Shown piece after piece: positions 7,565 through 15,863 of a DNA stretch of 33,067 bases. The notes beneath the pieces were generated by a model, which was given only the letters and a program-made list of their open reading frames with translations, did not search any database and was not told the origin of the DNA. Origin of the DNA: Chlamydiae bacterium RIFCSPLOWO2_12_FULL_49_12. GTDB taxonomy: Bacteria; Chlamydiota; Chlamydiia; Chlamydiales; Rhabdochlamydiaceae. The position numbers were made by a program, and so were the translations under genes. Where the stretch lies: NCBI GenBank assembly GCA_001796315.1, contig MGME01000021.1, positions 1 through 33,067 on the forward strand, given 5' to 3'. Position 1 is the first letter of the stretch. Every line of letters begins with the position of its first letter.

Positions 7565-9052
7565 ATGCTCTCTGATTTGTGGCGCAGATATCCTGCTCTC
7601 TTTGTGGGCATCTCTCTGCTCTCAGGCGTCGCTCTTGCTTTGGATCGAAAGTGGGCCTTCTGCATCCCCCTCCTCTCATTGTTCAGCGCCTTTTTCTCTT
7701 ACCGCAAGGTTCTCTGTATGCTCCTTGTTGCCGCCTTGACGGGGTACGCAATGACAAAGCTGCGCTACATCCCCCCCGATGAAAGTGAAAACGATTGGAA
7801 AGGAGAGGGAGTCTTTGCCATCTCCTCTTTCCAAAAAAGCGCCTCTCCTTTTCAGGAGTTTTGGCGCTACGGCGGAATATTGCAGACTTTTGAAGGAAAA
7901 ACTCCTTCCCAAAGAGTCTTTTGCAAAAATATTCCCTGCTCTCTTTTTCTTTCCCTCAAAATGAGTCCGCCTCCTGCACATTGCGCCTATGCAGTTGAAG
8001 GCACATTGCAACGAAAAGGAAGATCCTTCTTTTCTTTCAAAGCGCAAGGGAACTGGCGCCCTGAAAAAGGAACTTTCAGTCTGGCTAAGGCGCGTTTTGA
8101 GGCCAAAGAAAAGATCCGGCGCGTGTTGCGAGAATGCATTCCTCATCCCAAGAGCTACGCCTTTCTCTCGGCATTGGCAACAGGAGAGATTGAAGACCGG
8201 GCCTTAAGTTTTGAATTCGGACGATTAGGACTTGTTCATTTACTGGCCATCTCGGGCTTCCATTTTGGCTGGATCGCCGCTCTCTTGACCCTTCTCATCG
8301 GAGCTCTTTTCCCCCCCAGAATGACCACCTTTCTTTTGCTGCCTTTAATCACGCTTTACTTCTTCTTTATTGGCGAGGCTCCATCCTGTCAAAGAGCCTG
8401 GATTGCAATTTCTTGTTTTCTCACAGGAAGGCTCTTTGTCTGGCGCGCCTCAGGGCTCAACATCTTAGGCGTCGGCCTCATCATAGCTCTTCTTTTAGAC
8501 CCCTTAGTCATCCTCAAGCTCGGGTTCCAGCTGAGCTTTCTTTTGACGCTTGCCATCCTGCTTTTCACCTCTCCTTGCGAGGCTTTGATCTCCTCTCTTC
8601 TCCCTCCCCGGAAATTGTCCGCGCTCCAAGGGATGAAAAGAATCCATCAAGCAGGCTACCTCATGTCGGCAACCTTGCGCAAAACTCTGGCTCTGAACAC
8701 CTCCGTTCATCTCTTTGCCATTCCCGCCACCCTCTCTATTTTTGGAAAATTTCCTTTTTTAAGCCTCCTCTACAATCTCTTTATTCCCTCTTGGGTCGGC
8801 ATCTCCCTCGTGCTGTTGATTCTGGGCCTTCTCTTAACTCCTATCTCTCCTCTCTTTTCGCTCTTCCATCTTGCGAACAGCTCCTTCACCGCCGCTTTGC
8901 TTAGGCTCATCTCTCACCCCCCGCTCTCGTTACACTTCTTTCTGAAAGCACCCCAACTCCCCTTATGGGCCGTGATCTTTTTTTTCACTCTCCTCTTTTG
9001 GACAGGACTTCTGGCAACAGCGCGGAGCAAATTGACAGAATCCCTCTTTTAG
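7565..9052 (+). CDS. comEC: ComEC/Rec2-family competence membrane protein (short form)
   Basis: This is a polytopic membrane protein of the ComEC/Rec2 family, the presumed inner-membrane channel for single-stranded DNA uptake. The 495 residues contain two N-terminal membrane helices, an extracytoplasmic region around 60-190, and a run of hydrophobic helices. The competence-domain signature is HLLAISGFHFGW around 227-238, followed by the conserved GEAPSCQRAWI region. Full-length ComEC proteins of about 750 residues end in a metallo-beta-lactamase-like domain. That domain is absent here: the protein ends soon after the last helix, as I recall for chlamydial homologues. No ribosome site precedes the ATG. 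A TACACT box at 7553-7558 would place a start site close to the ATG, hinting at a very short or absent leader. Confidence 0.85.
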   Translation: MLSDLWRRYPALFVGISLLSGVALALDRKWAFCIPLLSLFSAFFSYRKVLCMLLVAALTGYAMTKLRYIPPDESENDWKGEGVFAISSFQKSASPFQEFWRYGGILQTFEGKTPSQRVFCKNIPCSLFLSLKMSPPPAHCAYAVEGTLQRKGRSFFSFKAQGNWRPEKGTFSLAKARFEAKEKIRRVLRECIPHPKSYAFLSALATGEIEDRALSFEFGRLGLVHLLAISGFHFGWIAALLTLLIGALFPPRMTTFLLLPLITLYFFFIGEAPSCQRAWIAISCFLTGRLFVWRASGLNILGVGLIIALLLDPLVILKLGFQLSFLLTLAILLFTSPCEALISSLLPPRKLSALQGMKRIHQAGYLMSATLRKTLALNTSVHLFAIPATLSIFGKFPFLSLLYNLFIPSWVGISLVLLILGLLLTPISPLFSLFHLANSSFTAALLRLISHPPLSLHFFLKAPQLPLWAVIFFFTLLFWTGLLATARSKLTESLF

Positions 9053-9072
9053 CGGATAATTGCGCATCCTTT

Positions 9073-9147
9073 GGCGATCGTAGCTCAGTTGGTTAGAGCG
9101 TTGGATTGTGGTTCCAAATGTCGCGGGTTCGAATCCCGTCGATCGCC
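9073..9147 (+). tRNA. tRNA-His (GTG anticodon)
   Basis: A complete cloverleaf is visible. The acceptor stem is GGCGATCG (9073-9080) with CGATCGCC (9140-9147). This is eight pairs, including the extra G-1:C73 pair that identifies tRNA-His. The D arm is GCTC-AGTTGGTTA-GAGC, the anticodon stem TTGGA/TCCAA encloses TTGTGGT with GTG at 9108-9110, the variable loop is ATGTC, and the T arm is GCGGG-TTCGAAT-CCCGT. The 3' CCA is not encoded. It sits between comEC and uppP on the same strand. Confidence 0.97.
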
Positions 9148-9180
9148 CTTGTTGAAGCAATTGTTCCCATTTTCACTATC

Positions 9181-9960
9181 ATGTCCCCAATTGAATCTCT
9201 TCTTCTCGGGATCGTCCAAGGACTTACAGAGTTCTTTCCCGTCAGCTCCTCTGCTCATCTCAAGATCGCCAAGTTCTTGATGCATCTCGACATCAAGGAA
9301 GATCAGGTTCTCTTTGATCTTTCCTGCCACAGCGGCACGCTGATAGCCCTTCTCTTTTTTCTTCGAAAGAAAATAGCCGGGCTCTTTCAAAAAAGAGAAG
9401 ACTTCCTCTTCCTTGCGATGGCTCTTTTGCCTCTCGTCCCCGCCTATTTTCTGTTAAAATCCTTAAGAGAGCTCGCCTCCTCTTTCTCCCTCCTGGGTTT
9501 TTTCCTAATGGGAACAGGAGCGCTCCTTTTCGCCTCCGATCGCATGCGCTTCAAATCCTCTCCCGGAAACGGATGGAAGGGCCGCTCCCATGACGTTTTG
9601 TGGATCGGCGCCTCTCAGGGCTTTGCCCTCATTCCGGGCATCTCGCGCAGCGCCTCCACCATCTCCTGCGCACAATCGTTGGGATGGAGTGCTGCGGAGG
9701 CCGTCCAGTTCTCCTTTCTTCTTGCCATTCCTACTATCCTAGGAGGCAATATCTTGGAGCTTGTCCATCTCCTGATGCTTTCCAAAGATCCTCCTCCCCT
9801 ATCTTTTTCTTCCTGTTTAATCGGTTTTTTGTCTTCATTAGGGGTAGGGGCATTGATGGTCAAGCCGGCCATCAGACGTTTAAGCAAAGGAAACCTGCGC
9901 CCCTTCGGGTGGTACTGTCTCATCCTGGGGGGAGTGACGATACTCTATTTTGTGCAATGA
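9181..9960 (+). CDS. uppP: Undecaprenyl-diphosphate phosphatase (UppP/BacA)
   Basis: This inner-membrane enzyme removes a phosphate from undecaprenyl diphosphate so that the lipid carrier can be reused for peptidoglycan and glycan synthesis. The 259 residues are close to the family length. Both signature motifs are present: GLTEFFPVSSSAHL near the N-terminus and PGISRSASTISCA around 150-162. Several hydrophobic helices follow. I start at ATG 9181 (MSPIESLLLGIVQGLTEF), which matches the family N-terminus. The frame extends upstream to 9106, but only through the tRNA-His gene. The stop overlaps the ftsK ATG by four bases (ATGA), so the two are coupled. Confidence 0.95.
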   Translation: MSPIESLLLGIVQGLTEFFPVSSSAHLKIAKFLMHLDIKEDQVLFDLSCHSGTLIALLFFLRKKIAGLFQKREDFLFLAMALLPLVPAYFLLKSLRELASSFSLLGFFLMGTGALLFASDRMRFKSSPGNGWKGRSHDVLWIGASQGFALIPGISRSASTISCAQSLGWSAAEAVQFSFLLAIPTILGGNILELVHLLMLSKDPPPLSFSSCLIGFLSSLGVGALMVKPAIRRLSKGNLRPFGWYCLILGGVTILYFVQ

Positions 9961-12299
9961 AAAAGAGAGAAGAAGAGGGAAGACATCACGAAGTGCAAGG
10001 ACTCGCCCTGTTTGCCGGCGCACTTGTGCTGCTTCTTTCTCTTGTAAGCTTTAATGCAACCGACTCCGCTCACAATTGGCTGGGATTGATCGGACATAGC
10101 ATCGCCTGGTCTCTGCATTGGTGTCTGGGCTTTTCTAGTTATCTCTTAGTGAGCGGCTCTCTTCTGCTCGGATGGAAAATTTTAAGCTCACGCAAAACCC
10201 CTCCCTGGAAGATCAAGCTGGTCTACCTTTCCCTCCTTCTTTTCTCCTCGAGCATGCTTCTCAATCTTTTTGCCGAGACCCATCCCCTCTTCTCCTCTCG
10301 CTTTTATCACTTCTCCCTCTCAGAGACTCTTTTATTGCCCGACCCCTTTCCACACACGTCAACACGCCATTTTCTGGGCGGCGTTCCGCTCTACTCCCTC
10401 TATCTCGATCTTCCGAAGTTCAATCTGCAAAGACTCTTAAGCAACGGGGGCATCTTCCTAACCTTTTCTCTTTTGGGCACGCTCTCTTTTTTCCTCTTTT
10501 TTGACATTGCCTTAACCAAGCTCTCTTCCGCCCCTTCCCGCCTTTTTGTATGGCTTAGACCCAAGATCACACCCTTCCTTCGGGAAATCTTCCTTTTTTC
10601 CTCTCAAAAAAGCAAAGAAGAGCCCGATCTCTTTCTCTCTGAAGTGGAAAAGAGCTTGACCCACTCCTCGTCGATGCCCAAACCCCTCTATACACCTGAG
10701 GAAAAGAGAGAGGCTCCCCCAAGCGCCTTCCTCCTGAAGAAAAAAGCCCCTGAAGAGCAGGAGAGCGCCCTCCCTGCCGCGAAACGGGAAAAAGCGCTCT
10801 CTTCACAAAGAGTCTACAATGGAGATTTCGCCTCTTACCACCTCCCTCCGCCCTCCCTTCTCAAAAATCCAAAGAAGATCGATCAGCCCGCCTTAAAAAA
10901 AGAGCTGCGCCGACAAGCCGAGATCTTAGAAGAGACCCTGCTTAGCTTTGGCATTGAGGCAAAAGTCGGAGAGATTCACTCAGGCCCCACCATCACCTCC
11001 TTTGAGGTTCATCCCGCCATTGGCGTGAAGGTGCAAAAGATCAAAACGCTCGAAAACGACATCGCGCTTAACCTTCAGGCCAAGGCCATCCGCATCTTAG
11101 CTCCCATCCCGGGAAAAGCCGCCGTCGGGATTGAAATTCCCTCCCTCTATCCCCAGGAGGTAAACTTAAAAGAGCTGGTGTCGGAATACCAGAAGCAGCC
11201 GCGCCGCTTCCACATCCCCTTTCTCATCGGAAAGACCGTCAGCGGAGAGAGCGTGATGGCAGACTTGACCCGCATGCCCCACTGCATCATTGCAGGAGCG
11301 ACAGGCTCCGGTAAATCCGTCTGCATCAACACTTTAATTCTCTCCATCCTCATGAACAGCCGGCCCGACGAGGTGAAGCTCCTTCTCATCGACCCCAAAA
11401 AAGTGGAGCTCACTCCCTACCATGAACTCCCCCATCTCATTTCTCCCGTCATTACAGAGCCTCGAGGAGCCTATGCAGCGCTCAGTTATCTGGTCAAGGA
11501 GATGCTCATTCGCTACGACATCCTCAAACAGCTGGGCTTGCGCAACATCAACGCCTTTAACAATCGCAAAATCAATCAGGAATTTGAGGCCTCGCTCAGC
11601 GTCGCCATCCCCGTGCGCATGTTCTGTATTGTGGCCGTCATTGATGAATTTGCTGATCTCATGATGGCCTCGAGCACCGATCTCGAAACCCCGATCGCAA
11701 GGATCGCCCAGATGGCGCGAGCCGTCGGCATCCATCTCATCCTGGCCACGCAGCGCCCCTCCCGAGAAGTGATCACAGGATTGATCAAAGCCAATTTCCC
11801 TTCGCGCATCGCCTTCAAGGTCGCAAGCAGGGTCAACTCTCAGATCATCTTAGATGAAAATGGAGCAGAGAGTCTGCTTGGCAACGGCGACCTTCTCTTC
11901 CTCCCTCCCGGGAGCTCCCACCTCATCCGCGCGCAGGGCGCCTTTGTCGGCGATGAAGAGATCCAGCGCATCGTCTCCTACATTTGCGATCAGGCGCCGC
12001 CCAACTATCTCATCGAGTCCTTTGATCGGATGCCGGCTGACGAATTTTTGCTCTCGGAAAGCTCTGAAGAGGGTAAAGACTCCCTCTACGACGGGGCATT
12101 AGGCATCGTCTTAGAGACCCGGACCGCGTCTACCACTTTTTTGCAAAGAAAGCTCAAGATCGGCTACGCCAGGGCCGCCTCGCTTATGGATGAGCTTGAG
12201 GCAAATGGAGTGATCGGGCCGCAAGATGGAAGCAAACCCAGACAGGTATTTAAGAGCGCACCCCAACTTCCCCTTCCCTTTGAACGAGAAAAACCATGA
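9957..12299 (+). CDS. ftsK: DNA translocase FtsK
   Basis: FtsK is a septum-anchored hexameric motor that pumps DNA to clear the division site and help resolve chromosome dimers. The 780-residue product has four hydrophobic segments in the first 195 residues, a short linker (about 220-300), and the motor: alpha domain around 310-420, Walker A GATGSGKSV at 447-455, Walker B LLLIDPKKVEL, and ATQRPSREVITGLIKANFPSR. A C-terminal winged-helix gamma domain (TTFLQRKLKIGYARAASLMDEL) would recognise KOPS-like sites. I chose ATG 9957 (MKKREEEG) because longer in-frame starts fall inside uppP. The downstream 107-residue gene begins in an ATGA overlap. Confidence 0.96.
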   Translation: MKKREEEGRHHEVQGLALFAGALVLLLSLVSFNATDSAHNWLGLIGHSIAWSLHWCLGFSSYLLVSGSLLLGWKILSSRKTPPWKIKLVYLSLLLFSSSMLLNLFAETHPLFSSRFYHFSLSETLLLPDPFPHTSTRHFLGGVPLYSLYLDLPKFNLQRLLSNGGIFLTFSLLGTLSFFLFFDIALTKLSSAPSRLFVWLRPKITPFLREIFLFSSQKSKEEPDLFLSEVEKSLTHSSSMPKPLYTPEEKREAPPSAFLLKKKAPEEQESALPAAKREKALSSQRVYNGDFASYHLPPPSLLKNPKKIDQPALKKELRRQAEILEETLLSFGIEAKVGEIHSGPTITSFEVHPAIGVKVQKIKTLENDIALNLQAKAIRILAPIPGKAAVGIEIPSLYPQEVNLKELVSEYQKQPRRFHIPFLIGKTVSGESVMADLTRMPHCIIAGATGSGKSVCINTLILSILMNSRPDEVKLLLIDPKKVELTPYHELPHLISPVITEPRGAYAALSYLVKEMLIRYDILKQLGLRNINAFNNRKINQEFEASLSVAIPVRMFCIVAVIDEFADLMMASSTDLETPIARIAQMARAVGIHLILATQRPSREVITGLIKANFPSRIAFKVASRVNSQIILDENGAESLLGNGDLLFLPPGSSHLIRAQGAFVGDEEIQRIVSYICDQAPPNYLIESFDRMPADEFLLSESSEEGKDSLYDGALGIVLETRTASTTFLQRKLKIGYARAASLMDELEANGVIGPQDGSKPRQVFKSAPQLPLPFEREKP

Positions 12300-12619
12300 C
12301 AGAAGAAAAAACCGATCCCCGTGAAATCGAAAAAAAACTCATTCCCCGCCTCAAGATGATGGGCTACATCCTCTTTGTATTCAGCGCCATCAGCCTCGGC
12401 TACAGCTTCACTCTCCCCTCTCCGGAAAAAACGGTCTTTGAAAACGTTGAAGATAACGAAGCCGCAGCCGGCCTGACTCTCTTTGACGAAGAAGAAGAAT
12501 CCCTCCATCCTTCCGCCCCCAAGACCTACTATTTCTTTGCTCTGGTCTTTGTCTCTGTCGGCTTTTTCTGCTTTTTCATCGCACGTCGCAAGAAGACAAA
12601 GCTTGAGATCCAAGAATAA
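12296..12619 (+). CDS. Small two-helix membrane protein of unknown function
   Basis: I do not recognise the family. The 107 residues comprise a charged N-terminus (MTEEKTDPREIEKKLIPRLK), a first hydrophobic helix (MMGYILFVFSAISLGYSF), an acidic loop of about 45 residues (ENVEDNEAA...DEEEES), a second helix (TYYFFALVFVSVGFFCFFI) and a basic end (ARRKKTK). Both termini are probably cytoplasmic with the acidic loop outside. The ATG overlaps the ftsK stop (ATGA), so it is probably translated with ftsK and may assist at the division site, which is an inference from position only. Its 3' 44 bases overlap the end of the hydrolase gene on the other strand. Confidence 0.7.
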   Translation: MTEEKTDPREIEKKLIPRLKMMGYILFVFSAISLGYSFTLPSPEKTVFENVEDNEAAAGLTLFDEEEESLHPSAPKTYYFFALVFVSVGFFCFFIARRKKTKLEIQE

Positions 12620-13385
12620 ACGGCCGGCTTGCACGATCCTGGTAGGCAATCAAGAGCTCCACCTCTGCCCCCAGGGCGTCGAGCCTCTCTTTGACAATCT
12701 TTAGGGCGAGCTCTTCAGAATTGCATTCGCTGGAGAGATGGGCAAGGTGCACTTTTTTCAAACCTTTATGATAAATCTCAGAGAGAAGTTCTGCGCACGC
12801 CTCATTCGAGAGATGGCCCTGGCGACTTAAAACCCTCTGCTTGTAGAGAAAAGGGCGATTCGAGGAGTGAACCATCGAGACCTGATGGTTTGCTTCAAGG
12901 TAGAGATAGTCGCACTTTTTAAGGCTCTCTTTCACAAGCGTCGTGGCAAATCCCAGATCCGTACAAAAACCCAATTGAGACGCTTCTCTTCTCACCGTAA
13001 AGCCCACGGGATCCAAAGCATCGTGCTGCACGCTAAAAGGAAAGATCTCCAGATCTCCAAATTCAAAACTCTCTCCCGTCGAAAAGATCTTAAATTTAGA
13101 GTGCAACGAGAGCGCTTCTAAAATTCCCTTTGCCGTCTCGCTATTGGCCAGAACAGGAATAGGGTACTTTCCCGTCAGGGTTTGAAGGCCGCTGATGTGA
13201 TCGGCATGTTCATGCGTAATCAAAATGGCATCAATTTGATCAAGAGAGATCTCCATTTGACTCAATCTTAACACCAGCTGGCGATAGCTGATCCCCGCGT
13301 CAATGAGAATCTTTGTCTCCTCCGTCCCCACATAGACGCAGTTCCCTTTCGACCCCGACGCCAGAGGACAGCAGCAAATCATCAT
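12576..13385 (-). CDS. YycJ-like MBL-fold metallohydrolase
   Basis: This is a metallo-beta-lactamase-fold hydrolase of the YycJ/WalJ type, placed beside ftsK as in Chlamydia. From the chosen start it has 269 residues. The N-terminus (CCPLASGSKGNCVYVG) is typical of YycJ. The metal-binding motif LITHEHADHISGL supplies the first three metal ligands, followed by GFCTDLGFAT, YLYLEANH and a C-terminal HLAHLSSECN with further His ligands. YycJ-type proteins are reported as exonucleases, and the substrate here is unknown. The frame continues upstream to 13436, but GAGGGG sits directly before the ATG pair at 13385/13382 and the homologous N-terminus starts there. Its 3' end overlaps the upstream gene on the opposite strand by 44 bases. 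Confidence 0.88.
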   Translation of the reverse strand: MMICCCPLASGSKGNCVYVGTEETKILIDAGISYRQLVLRLSQMEISLDQIDAILITHEHADHISGLQTLTGKYPIPVLANSETAKGILEALSLHSKFKIFSTGESFEFGDLEIFPFSVQHDALDPVGFTVRREASQLGFCTDLGFATTLVKESLKKCDYLYLEANHQVSMVHSSNRPFLYKQRVLSRQGHLSNEACAELLSEIYHKGLKKVHLAHLSSECNSEELALKIVKERLDALGAEVELLIAYQDRASRPFILGSQALSSCDVR

Positions 13386-13460
13386 CCCCTCATTTACAAA
13401 ACGCTTTACTTTGACGCAAGGTCCATCAAAAATCAACTTCAGAGATTTTAAAATTTTTAT

Positions 13461-13489
13461 TTTACTTTATAAAAAAAATACTTTACAGT
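13461..13489 (+). promoter_or_regulatory. Candidate sigma66/70-type promoter
   Basis: TTTACT at 13461-13466 and TACAGT at 13484-13489 are spaced by 17 bp in an A/T-rich divergent intergenic region. Each box matches the consensus at four of six positions. A start near 13496 would give a short leader containing AAGGAGG just before the 98-residue gene. Confidence 0.4.
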
Positions 13490-13516
13490 TGGAAATGAAC
13501 TCTCTGCAAGGAGGTC

Positions 13517-13813
13517 ATGATGGAATCAGGAGAAGAGATCATCGAAGATCTGGACGCTACTCTTGATCAACTCATTGTCAATGCCAAGGCAATGATTAAG
13601 ATTGGGAAAAGCCCTCTCTTTAACTGTGAAGCGGAGGCGCTGGAAAAGACGCAAGAGAGCTTGCTCGCTCGCCTGTTCTACCGCCAAAAAATTCTCAAAG
13701 AGAGAAAGAGAGAGGAGCTCTGTGGAAGAGCGTCAAGAAGAGCGGCGGGAGTCCACAAAAAACTCGCGCGCTTTAACAAATTAACCCTCTCAAGAAAGAG
13801 CACTCAAAATTGA
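13517..13813 (+). CDS. Small helical, basic-tailed hypothetical protein
   Basis: I do not recognise the family. The 98 residues have an acidic helical N-terminus (MMESGEEIIEDLDATLDQLI), a middle helix (EALEKTQESLLARLFYRQKI) and a strongly basic Arg/Lys-rich C-terminal half, which could bind nucleic acid or a partner protein. The start has one of the best ribosome sites in the window, AAGGAGG at 13508-13514. The promoter-like pair at 13461-13489 supports independent expression. It stands alone on its strand between two minus-strand genes and overlaps the end of the E1 fusion gene by ten bases. Confidence 0.7.
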   Translation: MMESGEEIIEDLDATLDQLIVNAKAMIKIGKSPLFNCEAEALEKTQESLLARLFYRQKILKERKREELCGRASRRAAGVHKKLARFNKLTLSRKSTQN

Positions 13814-15852
13814 GCAAGCTCCCGCAAGGCCTTTTCAATCTCTTGCGCCTGCGGCAAGACCGCTTCTTCCAAAACTTTGCTGTAAGGAACCGCGCACTCT
13901 TTGGCTCCCACTCTTTTGATGGGAGCGTCGAGATAGGAAAAGCACTCTTCGGCAATCTGGGCGGCAACTTCCGCTCCAAAGCCCCCGAAGAGAGGCGCTT
14001 CATGCGCAATCAGCACTTTTCCCGTTTTGCGCACCGATGCAAGAACGCTCTCTTTATCAAAGGGAACAAGTGTTCTCAAATCGATCAGCTCTACAGAGAT
14101 CCCCTCTTTGGCAAGCCTTTGTGCAACCTCATACCCCATGACAACCGTCATTCCCCAGCCAATGAGCGTTACATCTGAACCCGGCAAAACAACCTGCGCC
14201 TTCCCCAGCGGGAGAAGTGCGTGGGAAGGGGGTTCCTCCCGTGCGCAAAAGAACCTTTGACGATAGAGCGCCTTATGTTCGAGGAAGATGACGGGGTTGG
14301 GATCGCGAATCGCCGCCTTGAGCAGACGCTTGGCGTCGGCAGCATGGGAAGGAAAGACAATTTTCAGACCGGGACAGTGTGCTAAAAAGGATTCGACACT
14401 CTGTGAATGGTAGGGACCGCCCTGGATGTAGCCGCCGCACGGCATGCGGATGACGAGCGGACAGTTCCACTCTCCATTGGATCGATAGTGAATGCTGGAG
14501 AGTTCATTGACAATCTGATTGATCCCGGTCCACATGTAGTCGGCAAACTGGATCTCCGCCACCGGTTTAAATCCATGGGCGAGCGACATCCCCAAGGCAA
14601 GGCCCACAATCGTTGACTCCGCAAGGGGCGTGTTAAAACAGCGCTCCGTTCCATATCTCTCCGTCAGCTCGTGCGTCACGCGAAAGACCCCTCCCTTTCT
14701 GCGGGCGACATCCTGCCCGAAGACCACGACTCTTTCATCTAAGGCCATCTCTTCATGAAGAGCCCGATTGAGCGCGTCCACCATCACAATGCCCTCGGAC
14801 GAGAAAGAAAGCCGCTCCTCCTCAGGAGATTCCACAACTTCTTCGCTCTGACAAAAGAGCCGAGCCGCCGCCGTGGAAGGGTCGGGAAAGGGAAGCGCGT
14901 CCGCCAAGCGGGCCGCCTCTTCGATCCGCTCGCATAGCGTCCTTTTGAGAGCTTCCATCTCCTCTTGGACCACCACCCCCTCCTCTATGACGAAAGCTTC
15001 TATCCTGGGAAGAGGATCGCGCCCCTTCTCCTTTGCGATCATCTCTTCTGTTTTGTATTTTGCAGGATCATCGCTGCTGCTATGAGGGCCAATACGGGGA
15101 ACTTTTGCAATGATTAAAGAGGGGCCCTCGCCCCGGCGCGCCCTCAAAGAAGCTTCGGACAGAACGGAGGCCGCCTGGGAATAGTGGCAGCCGTCAATCT
15201 CATGGATCGAAAGGCCGGCAAAGCCCTTTGCCCGCTCCGCAATGGATCCGCCTGCCGTCTGCTCGGAAGAGGGAACGGAGATCGCCCATTCATTGTCCTG
15301 AATGACAAAGAGAACGGAAAGACGGTGCAAGGCGGCAAAGTTGAGCGCCTCATGAAAATCTCCCTGCGAGGTCGCCCCATCCCCTGCGGAGACGTAGACC
15401 ACCTCGTCTTTGCCCGCCAGTTGGATCGCCTTGGCAACGCCCACCGCCTGCAAAAACTGAGAACCCACCACGCTCGACTGGCAAGGAAGACGCAAGCTTT
15501 TGTGGCTGAAATGGTCGGGCATCATCCGCCCTCCCGAATGGTGGGGAACCGCACGCGCAAGGAGGGCTCCGATAAGATCGCTTAAGCTGCATCCCCAGCC
15601 AATGGCAAAGGCTCTGTCTCTATAATAGGGAAATCCCCAATCCACTCCTGGTCTTAACGAAAGAGCCGCAAGCGCTCCGATCATCTCATGGCCCTGCGTC
15701 GACAGGTGGAAGGCTCCCCCTTTATTTTGCTTCGCGAGCTTTTCCATCTTCTCGTCCATCAAGCGGGAGAGATAGAGGATTTCAAACGCTTTTAGCATCC
15801 CTTCTTTAGTGAGAAGAAAAGGCTCTTCTAAGGATAAGGGAGATGATGTCAT
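13804..15852 (-). CDS. 2-oxoacid dehydrogenase E1 alpha/beta fusion
   Basis: This is the thiamine-diphosphate E1 component of a 2-oxoacid dehydrogenase (branched-chain or pyruvate type), with alpha and beta subunits in one 682-residue chain. The alpha half (to about 345) carries the ThDP/Mg motif GDGATSQGDF at 157-166 ending in QDN at 185-187. The beta half begins about 350 with MVDALNRALHEEMALDERVV and contains GQDVARRKGGVFRVT, FNTPLAES, a Y/F-rich core (MWTGINQIVNE) and the C-terminal transketolase domain (VLIAHEAPLFGGFG). A similar fusion is known in Chlamydia (CT340). It follows the UPF0158 gene after an 11-base gap. No E2 or E3 gene is in the window. Substrate preference cannot be read from the sequence. 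Confidence 0.93.
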   Translation of the reverse strand: MTSSPLSLEEPFLLTKEGMLKAFEILYLSRLMDEKMEKLAKQNKGGAFHLSTQGHEMIGALAALSLRPGVDWGFPYYRDRAFAIGWGCSLSDLIGALLARAVPHHSGGRMMPDHFSHKSLRLPCQSSVVGSQFLQAVGVAKAIQLAGKDEVVYVSAGDGATSQGDFHEALNFAALHRLSVLFVIQDNEWAISVPSSEQTAGGSIAERAKGFAGLSIHEIDGCHYSQAASVLSEASLRARRGEGPSLIIAKVPRIGPHSSSDDPAKYKTEEMIAKEKGRDPLPRIEAFVIEEGVVVQEEMEALKRTLCERIEEAARLADALPFPDPSTAAARLFCQSEEVVESPEEERLSFSSEGIVMVDALNRALHEEMALDERVVVFGQDVARRKGGVFRVTHELTERYGTERCFNTPLAESTIVGLALGMSLAHGFKPVAEIQFADYMWTGINQIVNELSSIHYRSNGEWNCPLVIRMPCGGYIQGGPYHSQSVESFLAHCPGLKIVFPSHAADAKRLLKAAIRDPNPVIFLEHKALYRQRFFCAREEPPSHALLPLGKAQVVLPGSDVTLIGWGMTVVMGYEVAQRLAKEGISVELIDLRTLVPFDKESVLASVRKTGKVLIAHEAPLFGGFGAEVAAQIAEECFSYLDAPIKRVGAKECAVPYSKVLEEAVLPQAQEIEKALRELAQF

Positions 15853-15863
15853 AACAATTTTGA

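Noticed and set aside
9106-9180. Longer start for UppP
   Set aside because: It lies inside the tRNA-His gene, while MSPIESLLLGI at 9181 matches the family N-terminus.
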